DNA of 7,244 nucleotides, taken from Mageeibacillus sp. UBA1255 (GTDB lineage: Bacteria > Bacillota > Clostridia > UBA1212 > UBA1255). Location of the stretch: the NCBI GenBank assembly GCA_002308795.1, contig DBVV01000008.1, positions 1 through 7,244 on the forward strand, in the 5' to 3' direction. Shown one piece after another: positions 1 to 5,768 of the stretch (position 1 is the first letter of the stretch; every line of letters begins with the position of its first letter). The position numbers and the translations under genes were made by a program. The notes below the pieces were generated by a model, which was not told where the DNA came from, did not search any database, and saw nothing but the letters and a program-made list of their open reading frames with translations.

Positions 1-113
1 CATGAAAGGCTGTCCTTTATATCCTTAGCCGCGGACTTGCCGCCTGCTCCAAGACACTGTGTTATTATAACGGCGCGCTTGCCGAACATCTCGCCTGTGG
101 GTCCGAACGGGAG
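1..113 (-). pseudogene. Flavodoxin-type NAD(P)H/FMN oxidoreductase, 5'-truncated remnant (also cut by window edge)
   Basis: Read leftward, positions 113 to 1 give an open frame with the segment TQCLGAGGKSAAKDIKDSL, preceded by FGPTGEMFGKRAVII. This resembles the central strand and helix of clostridial flavodoxin-fold NAD(P)H-dependent oxidoreductases, where a similar segment follows the FMN-binding half. The N-terminal half, with the initial flavin-phosphate loop, should lie upstream, but that space is occupied by intact nifU. An in-frame TAG sits at 114-116, just before the homologous stretch. The first ATG (87-89) falls inside the conserved region and has no well-spaced ribosome binding site. 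I infer a gene that lost its 5' half and now abuts nifU by about 7 nt. The 3' part lies outside the window, so a short gene expressed by read-through from nifSU cannot be excluded. The family call rests on remembered sequence similarity. Confidence 0.6.
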
Positions 114-120
114 CTATGGG

Positions 121-492
121 TCACTTTTTCTTTTTATAGTCCTCGATAGCCGCCTGAATAGCCTCCTCCGCCAGCACGGAGCAGTGCATTTTATAATCCG
201 GCAGACCGTCAAGCGCCTCCGCTACGGCCTTGTTGGTCAGCTTTTTAACTTCGCTGACAGGCTGTCCCTTGATCAGTTCCGTCGCCATCGAGCTGGAGGC
301 AATCGCGCTTCCGCAGCCGAATGTCTCGAATTTCACGTCGACAACGATCCCGTCTTCGATCTTCAGGTACATTTTCATGATGTCTCCGCATTTTGCGTTG
401 CCAACTTCGCCGATCCCGTTTGCGTCTTCGATCACGCCTACGTTGCGCGGGTTGCGGAAATGGTCCATAACTTTTTCACTGTAAAGTGCCAT
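121..492 (-). CDS. nifU: NifU/IscU-type iron-sulfur cluster assembly scaffold protein
   Basis: This 123-residue protein is the cytoplasmic scaffold on which sulfur from NifS and iron are assembled into Fe-S clusters before transfer to apoproteins. The length fits the single-domain IscU/NifU N-terminal family. The expected ligands are present: Cys35 with Asp37 in the AKCGD motif, Cys60 in FGCGSA, and His103-Cys104 in the MHCSVLAEEA motif. The start is opening MALYSEKVMDHF at 492, a classic N-terminus for the family. The frame stays open to an ATG at 579, but that would add 29 non-homologous residues lying inside nifS. A strong AGGAGG sits 9 nt upstream of the chosen ATG and overlaps the nifS stop, which suggests coupled translation. 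The segment matching the LPPVK chaperone-recognition motif of proteobacterial IscU reads LPDYK here. The family call is near certain; nifU and iscU are both used as names in this group. Confidence 0.96.
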   Translation of the reverse strand: MALYSEKVMDHFRNPRNVGVIEDANGIGEVGNAKCGDIMKMYLKIEDGIVVDVKFETFGCGSAIASSSMATELIKGQPVSEVKKLTNKAVAEALDGLPDYKMHCSVLAEEAIQAAIEDYKKKK

Positions 493-501
493 TCTGATCG
501 T

Positions 502-507
502 CCTCCT
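502..507 (-). promoter_or_regulatory. nifU ribosome binding site that decides the nifU start
   Basis: On the minus strand this reads AGGAGG, a perfect Shine-Dalgarno sequence, 9 nt before the ATG at 490-492. Its first two bases are the last two of the nifS TAG stop (506-508). It supports the start at 492 over the upstream in-frame ATG at 579. Confidence 0.85.
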
Positions 508-1690
508 ATAATATAAATTTTTTCTTTCCTGCCATAAGATCTCTCCAGATAGGTGAGAAGCCGCGAAGGTATTCGACAACTTCTCCGACCGCCCGGATGA
601 TGCTGTCTATCTCAGCTTCGGTCACGTCTTCTCCGATGCTGAGCCTTAAAGAGCCGTGGGCAACGTCGTGTACTCTGCCTATCGCCAGCAGAACGTGGCT
701 CGGGTCCAGCGAGCCGGACGTACACGCGCTTCCCGACGAAGCACAGATCCCTTTATCGTCAAGCAGCAGAAGGAGTGATTCGCCTTCGATCCCTTCGAAA
801 CAGAAGTTCACGTTCCCCGGGAGCCTCTTTGTTTCGTCTCCGTTGAGCGCCGAATGCGGTATCTGTTTAAGGCCTCTTATCAGCCTGTCACGCATTATTG
901 CCATATGAGCGGCATTTTCGGGCATTGACGATATCGATTCTTTTAAGGCCGCTGCCATTGCGGCGATCCCGGGCACGTTTTCTGTGCCGGCGCGCTTGCC
1001 CCGCTCCTGCGCTCCGCCCTCGATCAGGTTGGTAAGTTTAACGCCTTTTTTAGCGTAAAGGAAACCCGTTCCTTTCGGGCCGTGGAATTTATGCGCCGAA
1101 GCCGAGAGAAGATCGATATTATCGTCAACGACGTTTACCGGTATGTGTCCGATCGCCTGTACGGCATCGGTGTGGAAAAGTACTTTTCTTGCCCTGCATA
1201 TCGCTCCGATCTCGCGGATAGGCTGGACCGTGCCGATCTCATTGTTCGCGTACATTATCGTAACGAGACACGTATCGTCGCGGATCGCCTCCATTACTTC
1301 CGACGGGTCAACGATCCCGTTTTCGTGTACGTCCAGCAGTGTTATTTTGAATCCTTCTTTTTTCAGTGCTTCTAACGTGTGCAGTACGGCGTGGTGTTCG
1401 AAAGCCGATGACACGATGTGCATCTTTCCTTTCGCCCTGCCCGCCTCAGCCGCTGACCTGATGGCCTGGTTATCTGCCTCGCTTCCGCCTGACGTAAAGA
1501 CGATCTCTCTCGGCGTCGCACCGATCAGGCCGGCAACGTCTTCGCGTGCCTTTTCGAGGATCTCCTTTGCCTTCTGTCCGTGTGAATAAAGACTGGAAGG
1601 ATTGCCCCAGCCCTCTTTCATAATAGAAAACATTGTATCGAGCGCCAGATCACTCATCTTTGTTGTTGCAGCATTGTCTGCATAAATCAT
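506..1690 (-). CDS. nifS: Cysteine desulfurase NifS/IscS family (PLP-dependent)
   Basis: This class V aminotransferase-fold enzyme takes sulfur from L-cysteine, giving alanine and an enzyme-bound persulfide that feeds Fe-S assembly on NifU. At 394 residues it is full length. It starts with the typical MIYADNAATT. Visible landmarks are the PLP lysine Lys201 in SAHKFHGPKG, His99 in the SSAFEHHAV stretch, Asp175 and Gln178 in HTDAVQA, and the RAGTENV motif near 233-239. The catalytic persulfide Cys323 lies in SSGSACTSG, the loop form of group I (NifS/IscS) rather than the short SufS loop. The C-terminus, with its FSPIWRDLM stretch, is usual for clostridial members. GGGAGGG lies 10 nt upstream of the ATG. 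It is the first gene of a leftward operon with nifU (13 nt between the stop and the nifU ATG), driven by a sigma-A-like promoter overlapped by a probable IscR operator. Nothing in it looks damaged. Confidence 0.97.
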   Translation of the reverse strand: MIYADNAATTKMSDLALDTMFSIMKEGWGNPSSLYSHGQKAKEILEKAREDVAGLIGATPREIVFTSGGSEADNQAIRSAAEAGRAKGKMHIVSSAFEHHAVLHTLEALKKEGFKITLLDVHENGIVDPSEVMEAIRDDTCLVTIMYANNEIGTVQPIREIGAICRARKVLFHTDAVQAIGHIPVNVVDDNIDLLSASAHKFHGPKGTGFLYAKKGVKLTNLIEGGAQERGKRAGTENVPGIAAMAAALKESISSMPENAAHMAIMRDRLIRGLKQIPHSALNGDETKRLPGNVNFCFEGIEGESLLLLLDDKGICASSGSACTSGSLDPSHVLLAIGRVHDVAHGSLRLSIGEDVTEAEIDSIIRAVGEVVEYLRGFSPIWRDLMAGKKKFIL

Positions 1691-1725
1691 ACTTCACAGC
1701 CCTCCCTTTAAGCGAGCGTAGGCGT

Positions 1726-1754
1726 ATTATAATCCAATCCACCTACTATGTCAA
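1726..1754 (-). promoter_or_regulatory. Sigma-A-type promoter of nifSU
   Basis: On the minus strand there is a consensus -35 TTGACA (1749-1754), a 17-nt spacer and a consensus -10 TATAAT (1726-1731). Transcription should start near 1719, about 30 nt upstream of the nifS ATG. Both boxes are perfect, so the promoter should be strong unless repressed. A 19-bp inverted repeat covers the -35 box. Confidence 0.88.
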
Positions 1755-1759
1755 TAGGT
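1741..1759. promoter_or_regulatory. Probable IscR (Rrf2-family) operator over the nifSU -35 box
   Basis: The plus strand reads ACCTACTATGTCAATAGGT, an inverted repeat with arms ACCTA and TAGGT separated by 9 bp. It overlaps the nifSU -35 hexamer. On the minus strand its left part, TTACCTATTGACATA, agrees at 13 of 15 positions with TTACCTATTCACCTA inside the iscR promoter. Placement and sharing suggest binding by the adjacent IscR, which would block RNA polymerase. The assignment is inferred from position and symmetry; no binding data are seen. Confidence 0.65.
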
Positions 1760-1821
1760 AATTTGAAAATAGTTCTGTTCGCATATTCCAAACAGGAAAA
1801 GAGCCTTCCAAACGTAACGGC

Positions 1822-1850
1822 TTGATTTACCTATTCACCTACGGTATAAT
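1822..1850 (+). promoter_or_regulatory. Sigma-A-type promoter of iscR
   Basis: The -35 box TTGATT (1822-1827), a 17-nt spacer and a consensus -10 TATAAT (1845-1850) predict a transcript start near 1857. That gives a leader of about 38 nt before the iscR ATG. It diverges from the nifSU promoter, with about 68 bp between the two -35 boxes. Confidence 0.85.
1829..1847. promoter_or_regulatory. Probable IscR autoregulatory operator in the iscR promoter
   Basis: The sequence ACCTATTCACCTACGGTAT lies between the -35 and -10 boxes and runs into the -10. Its first part matches the motif over the nifSU promoter. It has two direct ACCTA half-sites 8 bp apart instead of a clean inverted repeat, so binding may be weaker or arranged differently. 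Autorepression by IscR is the likely role, inferred from location and from known Rrf2-family behaviour. Confidence 0.55.
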
Positions 1851-1894
1851 AGGGGAGAACGACCTAAAGAAGGCTGATCAGGGAGGGATGTCTG

Positions 1895-2311
1895 ATGATT
1901 TCAACAAGAGGACGGTACGCGGTACGCGTAATGATCGATCTGGCCGAAAACGAGAACGGACGGTACATACCGCTTAAAGATATTGCCGCCAGACAGGAGA
2001 TATCGAAGAAATATCTGGAGATCATAGTAAAGGATATGGTCGGAGGCGGCCTGCTCACCGGAACAAGCGGCAAAGGCGGAGGATACAAACTTTGCCGGAA
2101 GCCGGAGGAATATACGATAGGCGAGATCCTCGAACTGATGGAGGGGTCAATGGCGACGGTCGCCTGCCTGGCAGACGGTGCCGCGCCCTGTCCGCGGGCA
2201 AAAGCGTGCGAAACACTTCCGCTGTGGTTAGAATATGATAAAATGACGCACGACTTTTTCTACAGCAAACACCTGAGCGACTTTGTTAACAAGGGCAGGC
2301 CGATGGCCTGA
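1895..2311 (+). CDS. iscR: IscR-like Rrf2-family iron-sulfur-sensing transcriptional regulator
   Basis: This 138-residue DNA-binding regulator most likely holds an Fe-S cluster and represses Fe-S biogenesis genes when clusters are plentiful. It starts MISTRGRYAVRVMIDLA, the standard Rrf2 N-terminus. A winged helix-turn-helix follows: IAARQEISKKYLEIIVKDM at about 30-48, then a Gly-rich wing SGKGGGYKL at 58-66. Cys91, Cys99 and Cys105 form the conserved three-cysteine cluster region. The histidine ligand known from E. coli IscR is not evident after Cys105, where the sequence reads ETLPLW; clostridial homologues often have this form. GGGAGGG lies 7 nt before the ATG at 1895. An ATG at 1888 is in another frame. 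In many Clostridia iscR is co-directional with nifS and nifU; here it is divergent from them. It is probably a single-gene unit, since the next gene has its own promoter. Confidence 0.94.
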   Translation: MISTRGRYAVRVMIDLAENENGRYIPLKDIAARQEISKKYLEIIVKDMVGGGLLTGTSGKGGGYKLCRKPEEYTIGEILELMEGSMATVACLADGAAPCPRAKACETLPLWLEYDKMTHDFFYSKHLSDFVNKGRPMA

Positions 2312-2367
2312 TGAATGCGCCCGGATCACACGCGAAACGCTGTCGGTAAAAATGGGTATCTGCGCTA

Positions 2368-2396
2368 TTGAGCAAACCGCGGAGGCGTGATATAAT
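2368..2396 (+). promoter_or_regulatory. Sigma-A-type promoter of the phosphohexomutase gene
   Basis: TTGAGC (2368-2373), a 17-nt spacer and TATAAT (2391-2396) form a good promoter in the 133-bp gap after iscR. The predicted start is near 2403. This makes the in-frame TTG at 2397 an impossible initiator on this transcript and supports the ATG at 2445. I see no clear terminator for iscR in the same gap. Confidence 0.75.
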
Positions 2397-2444
2397 TTGA
2401 CCCGGGCGAAACGCCGATCAAATGCGAAGCGAGGTTTTACGGTT

Positions 2445-3857
2445 ATGATCAGATTCGGCACAGGCGGATGGAGAGCTATCATCGGAGACGACTTCATCAA
2501 ATCAAATATTTGTCTGCTTGCGCAGGCGATCGCGTGCGATATGAAAGGCGAGGAGAAGGCCAGAGGGATCGTTATCGGATACGACCGCCGGTTCTTATCC
2601 GAGACCGCAGCTGTATGGGCTGCGGAAGTTTTCGCGGGAAATGGCATAAAGGTCCATTTTATCAACAAGATCGCACCTACTCCGCTTATAATGTTCAGCG
2701 TACGCACTCTGGGCACGAAATACGGCATGGCGATCACCGCGAGCCATAACCCTGCGGCATACAACGGGATCAAGATATTCACCGAAGGCGGGCGTGACGC
2801 CGGAGAAGAAGTCACGAAAAAGCTCGAAAAGATCATTGACTCCGCTCCGGAAGTGCAGTCGATGCCGTTCAGGAACGGAGAAGACGCCGGGCTGATCGTA
2901 AACTGCGCGACACAAAACGCATATATCGACAGTATCATCAGTATGGTAAATATGGACGCCATACGCGAGAAGAACCTTAAGATCCTGCTCGATCCGATGT
3001 TCGGTGTGAGCCGCACGTCGCTTATGACGATATTGATGACCGCACGCTGCGACGTCGAACTGATACACGACAGGCGCGACCCGCTTTTCGGCGGAAGATT
3101 ACCGGCGCCAACGGAGAAGACGCTGCTGAGCCTGATCAACGACGTTGTCGAGCAGGGGTACGATCTGGGTATCGCGACAGACGGCGACGCAGACAGGATC
3201 GGTATCATTGACGACCGCGGCCAATTCATCCATCCGAACAATATCCTCGTGCTGCTTTACTATTATATGCTGAAATACAAAGGCTGGAAGGGCGACGCCG
3301 TAAGAAATATTGCCACCACCGAGCTGCTGGATAAGATCGCCGCAGATTTCGGATTCGTCTGCCACGAAGTGCCGGTAGGTTTCAAACACGTCTCTGCTGC
3401 GATCGAAAAATATGACGCACTTATCGGCGGAGAATCGAGCGGCGGCCTCACGATACGCGGTCACATCCCCGGGAAAGACGGGATATTCGCCGCGGCGCTG
3501 CTGGTAGAGATGCTGTCGGTAACAGGTAAAAAGATGTCGGAAATGCTCGACGAGATATTCGAACGCTACGGAAAAGCAGAAATGGCGGAATTTGACACGC
3601 GCTTCTCGCCCGAGAAAAAAGCAGAACTTCAGCACTGCCTGTTCGAGGACAAATTCATACCGGATCTCAGTACGGCCGGTGTCAACATCTCTGAATCCAA
3701 CTATATGGACGGCGTTAAATTCCGCTTCGCAGGCGGAGGCTGGATGATCGTCCGCTTCTCCGGGACCGAGCCGCTGCTGCGTATTTTCTGCGAAGCAGAA
3801 GACCGCGAAAAAGCACAGAAGATCATTGACTGCACGGCAGCGCAGCTTGGTCTCTGA
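2445..3857 (+). CDS. Phosphoglucomutase/phosphomannomutase-family phosphohexomutase
   Basis: This 470-residue cytoplasmic enzyme should interconvert hexose 1- and 6-phosphates through a phosphoserine and a bisphosphorylated intermediate, feeding nucleotide-sugar and polysaccharide synthesis. All four active-site elements are present in order: phosphoserine loop TASHNP with Ser100, metal-binding DGDADR at 246-251, sugar-binding GGESSGG at 328-334, and C-terminal phosphate-binding RFSGTEP at 437-443. The length is normal for the alpha-D-phosphohexomutase superfamily. The N-terminus MIRFGTGGWRAIIGDDF is typical of the branch annotated only as phosphoglucomutase/phosphomannomutase; glucose, mannose and glucosamine phosphates cannot be told apart from sequence alone. 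The start is the ATG at 2445, with GAGG 10 nt upstream; the frame is open to a TTG at 2397 that lies above the predicted transcript start. It heads a rightward run with the DUF1275 gene 29 nt downstream. It appears intact. Confidence 0.93.
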   Translation: MIRFGTGGWRAIIGDDFIKSNICLLAQAIACDMKGEEKARGIVIGYDRRFLSETAAVWAAEVFAGNGIKVHFINKIAPTPLIMFSVRTLGTKYGMAITASHNPAAYNGIKIFTEGGRDAGEEVTKKLEKIIDSAPEVQSMPFRNGEDAGLIVNCATQNAYIDSIISMVNMDAIREKNLKILLDPMFGVSRTSLMTILMTARCDVELIHDRRDPLFGGRLPAPTEKTLLSLINDVVEQGYDLGIATDGDADRIGIIDDRGQFIHPNNILVLLYYYMLKYKGWKGDAVRNIATTELLDKIAADFGFVCHEVPVGFKHVSAAIEKYDALIGGESSGGLTIRGHIPGKDGIFAAALLVEMLSVTGKKMSEMLDEIFERYGKAEMAEFDTRFSPEKKAELQHCLFEDKFIPDLSTAGVNISESNYMDGVKFRFAGGGWMIVRFSGTEPLLRIFCEAEDREKAQKIIDCTAAQLGL

Positions 3858-3886
3858 TAAAGCGCGGACGGAACGGAGAACGCTTA

Positions 3887-4540
3887 ATGCAGACAAATAA
3901 ACAAACGTCAGAAAGCTTTTTATTGAGCGCGCTGCTCTCGTTTTCGGGAGGACTTCAGGACGCTTATACGTACAATATGAGAGGCGGCGTTTTTGCCAAC
4001 GCCCAGACCGGAAACGTGGTGCTGATGAGCCAGAACCTGATGCAGGGAAACTGGGGCAAAGGCCTGCAGTATCTGTTTCCGCTGATCGCGTTCGCCGCAG
4101 GTATTTTTCTTGCCGAGACTATAGAGAGCAGATTCAAAAACAGCGAAAAGATCCACTGGAGGCAGATAATCGTTGCCGTCGAGATCGTTATGCTGATCGC
4201 CGTCGGTTTCCTGCCGCCTGCGGTCAATATGATCGCGAGCATTCTGGTTTCTTTTTCCTGTGCGATGCAGGTTCAGACCTTCAGAACGGTACACGGGTTC
4301 GAATACGCGAGCACGATGTGCATCGGAAATTTGAGGAGCGGTACCGCGAGCCTGTCACATTTCGTCAGGACTAAAGAAAAAGCCTCTTTATATAAGGCTC
4401 TGAATTTCTTCGGAATAATCCTTGTATTTGCGATCGGAGCCGGTATAGGCGGAGTGCTTTCCGGCTTCTTCGGATACGGCACCATCTGGATCTCCCCGGC
4501 GATCCTGCTTATTGTCGCGCTGCTGATGATCAGGAGCTGA
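3887..4540 (+). CDS. DUF1275/YoaK-family integral membrane protein
   Basis: This 217-residue membrane protein belongs to a widespread family of unknown function. Conserved family blocks are visible: GGLQDAYTY at 21-29, GVFANAQTGNVV at 34-45, and a second related block around CIGNLRSGTASL at 145-156. Hydrophobic stretches suggest about six membrane segments, near 11-30, 60-79, 93-112, 113-129, 171-195 and 198-215, with a charged loop around 80-92. A GGAG ribosome binding site ends 8 nt before the ATG. It lies between the phosphohexomutase gene (29 nt upstream) and the radical SAM gene (4 nt downstream), so all three are probably on one transcript. A transport role is sometimes guessed for the family, but nothing here identifies a substrate. 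Family assignment is strong; function is unknown. Confidence 0.88.
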   Translation: MQTNKQTSESFLLSALLSFSGGLQDAYTYNMRGGVFANAQTGNVVLMSQNLMQGNWGKGLQYLFPLIAFAAGIFLAETIESRFKNSEKIHWRQIIVAVEIVMLIAVGFLPPAVNMIASILVSFSCAMQVQTFRTVHGFEYASTMCIGNLRSGTASLSHFVRTKEKASLYKALNFFGIILVFAIGAGIGGVLSGFFGYGTIWISPAILLIVALLMIRS

Positions 4541-4544
4541 AACG

Positions 4545-5426
4545 ATGCATTTTGTTGACGCAAAAGGAATATTGACCACGAGCGGAGGCCACTGCGGAAT
4601 GAATATTTACCGCGGGTGCAGCCACGGCTGTATTTATTGCGACAGCAGAAGTAAGTGCTATCAGTTCACGCACAAGTTCGAGGATATCGAAGTAAAGCAA
4701 AACGCTCCGGAGCTGCTGGAAAAGGCGCTGAGATCCAGGAGGCGCAGATGTATGATCGGGACCGGCGCGATGTCGGATCCTTATATGCATTGCGAGGAGC
4801 AGCTGAGGCTTACGAGGAAGTGCCTGGAGATTATTTTGCGGTACGGATTCGGGGCGGCGATCCAGACAAAATCCGACCGTATCCTCCTTGATATCGACCT
4901 TCTGGAAGAGATAAACCGGTCAACGAAGTGTGTCGTCCAGATGACGCTTACGACGTACGATGACGCCCTGTGCCGGATCCTGGAGCCCAACGTCTGCAAT
5001 ACGAAGCGCCGGATCGAGGTGCTTGAAGAGATGCAGAAAAGGGGCATACCGACTATCGTTTGGCTAACGCCGGTACTGCCGTTCATAAATGATACCGAAA
5101 AAAATATTGCCGCCATCCTGAACGAATGCGTGCGTGTCGGAGTAAAAGGCGTTATAGATTTCGGGATGGGATTGACGCTGCGGGAGGGTGACAGGGAGTA
5201 TTATTACGCGGCGCTGGACAAATATTTTCCCGGGATGAAGGAACAATACATACGGCGGTACGGTGATTCGTACGTGCTGCCGAGTCCGCGGGCAAAGGAA
5301 TTAACGGATCTGTTTCACCGGATCTGCGCCCGGGGCGGGATGCTGTCAACGCCTGATGAGTGTTTCGGGTTTATGCAGGAGTTTCCGGAGCGTACCGAAC
5401 AGCTGAGTTTGTTTGATGAAACGTGA
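4545..5426 (+). CDS. SPL-family radical SAM protein (spore photoproduct lyase-like) with C-terminal QLSLF
   Basis: This 293-residue radical SAM enzyme resembles the spore photoproduct lyase-related group often labelled DNA repair photolyase. The [4Fe-4S]/SAM motif is Cys25-x3-Cys29-x2-Cys32 within YRGCSHGCIYCDSR. It is followed by IGTGAMSDPYMHCEE (71-85) and LTPVLPFINDT (174-184), both hallmarks of this subfamily. It lacks any separate extra domain. The actual substrate is unknown; photoproduct repair is only a family analogy. The last residues contain QLSLF at 286-290, matching the bacterial sliding-clamp binding consensus QL[S/D]LF and followed by only DET. The ribosome binding site CAGGAG (4531-4536) overlaps the end of the upstream DUF1275 gene, and the ATG lies 4 nt after that stop, suggesting coupled translation. 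Cluster supply by the nearby nif/isc genes is plausible but generic. Confidence 0.9.
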   Translation: MHFVDAKGILTTSGGHCGMNIYRGCSHGCIYCDSRSKCYQFTHKFEDIEVKQNAPELLEKALRSRRRRCMIGTGAMSDPYMHCEEQLRLTRKCLEIILRYGFGAAIQTKSDRILLDIDLLEEINRSTKCVVQMTLTTYDDALCRILEPNVCNTKRRIEVLEEMQKRGIPTIVWLTPVLPFINDTEKNIAAILNECVRVGVKGVIDFGMGLTLREGDREYYYAALDKYFPGMKEQYIRRYGDSYVLPSPRAKELTDLFHRICARGGMLSTPDECFGFMQEFPERTEQLSLFDET

Positions 5427-5447
5427 GTATAAATGTGCGCATGATCA

Positions 5448-5453
5448 TATAAT
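5448..5453 (+). promoter_or_regulatory. Possible -10 box for the phosphatase gene
   Basis: A consensus TATAAT lies 27 nt upstream of the phosphatase ATG in the 54-bp gap after the radical SAM gene. No good -35 hexamer lies at 16-18 nt spacing (TGAGTA or GAGTAT are the candidates), so this may be a weak or activator-dependent promoter, or chance in AT-rich spacer. Read-through from the upstream run is the alternative. Confidence 0.35.
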
Positions 5454-5480
5454 AAGCATACGTTAACGAGGCGAAACCAA

Positions 5481-5768
5481 ATGATAAAAGTACTGTTTAT
5501 CTGCCACGGCAATATCTGCAGATCTCCGATGGCCGAGTATATATTCCGCCGCATCGTGGCGATGGAGCGGTACAACGTGAGAAACCTGGCGAGGTATTGC
5601 CCGCCAGGTGGGATGGAGAAAGTCAGATTACTGCGCGATTTCACGGATTCTCCGGGAGATATCGACGACCCGTGGTACAGCGGTGATTTCGAAGGTGTAG
5701 GAAAGCAGATCGAGGAAGGGTGCGAAGGGCTGCTCAGAACGCTGCGTCAAGCACTCCGTGTTCCATAG
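5481..5768 (+). CDS. Low-molecular-weight protein tyrosine phosphatase with large internal deletion (probably non-functional)
   Basis: The 95-residue product begins MIKVLFICHGNICRSPMAEY, the LMW-PTP N-terminus. It carries the complete P-loop Cys8-HGNIC-Arg14-Ser15. From residue 28 it jumps to MERYNVRNLARYC, which in intact family members lies near residues 85-105. It then continues normally through the catalytic-acid motif DDPWYSGDF (Asp63, Pro64) and EGCEGLL. Family members are usually about 145-165 residues, so roughly 60-65 central residues are missing, including core strands and helices, while the frame is preserved. I infer an in-frame deletion; a folded active enzyme seems unlikely. The ribosome binding site CGAGG is intact, 9 nt before the ATG. 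The 3' end overlaps the convergent oxidoreductase gene by 35 bp, and the tail RQALRVP is probably a non-native extension through a lost stop. An assembly error at the junction near 5557-5565 is possible. Confidence 0.8.
   Translation: MIKVLFICHGNICRSPMAEYIFRRIVAMERYNVRNLARYCPPGGMEKVRLLRDFTDSPGDIDDPWYSGDFEGVGKQIEEGCEGLLRTLRQALRVP

Noticed and set aside
493..579. A 29-residue N-terminal extension of nifU to an ATG inside nifS.
   Set aside because: The extension has no homology to the family, and a perfect AGGAGG positions translation at 492.
2319..2408. Inverted 7-mers CGCCCGG and CCGGGCG flanking the phosphohexomutase promoter.
   Set aside because: They are 76 bp apart with no intermediate pairing. 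A stable or regulatory structure is not supported.
2397..2444. A TTG start giving the phosphohexomutase 16 more residues.
   Set aside because: The TTG directly follows the -10 box and would be upstream of the predicted transcript start. The ATG at 2445 begins the standard family N-terminus.
2228..3241. A 337-codon minus-strand open frame antisense to iscR's end and the phosphohexomutase gene.
   Set aside because: The plus-strand gene has every catalytic motif of its family. The antisense product is Ser/Ile/Pro-rich and unrecognisable.
5441..5468. Palindromes ATGATCAT (5441-5448) and CGTTAACG (5461-5468) upstream of the phosphatase gene, considered as operators or a terminator.
   Set aside because: Each is only 8 bp, they differ from each other, and there is no U-tract or second copy in the window. 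Chance is adequate.
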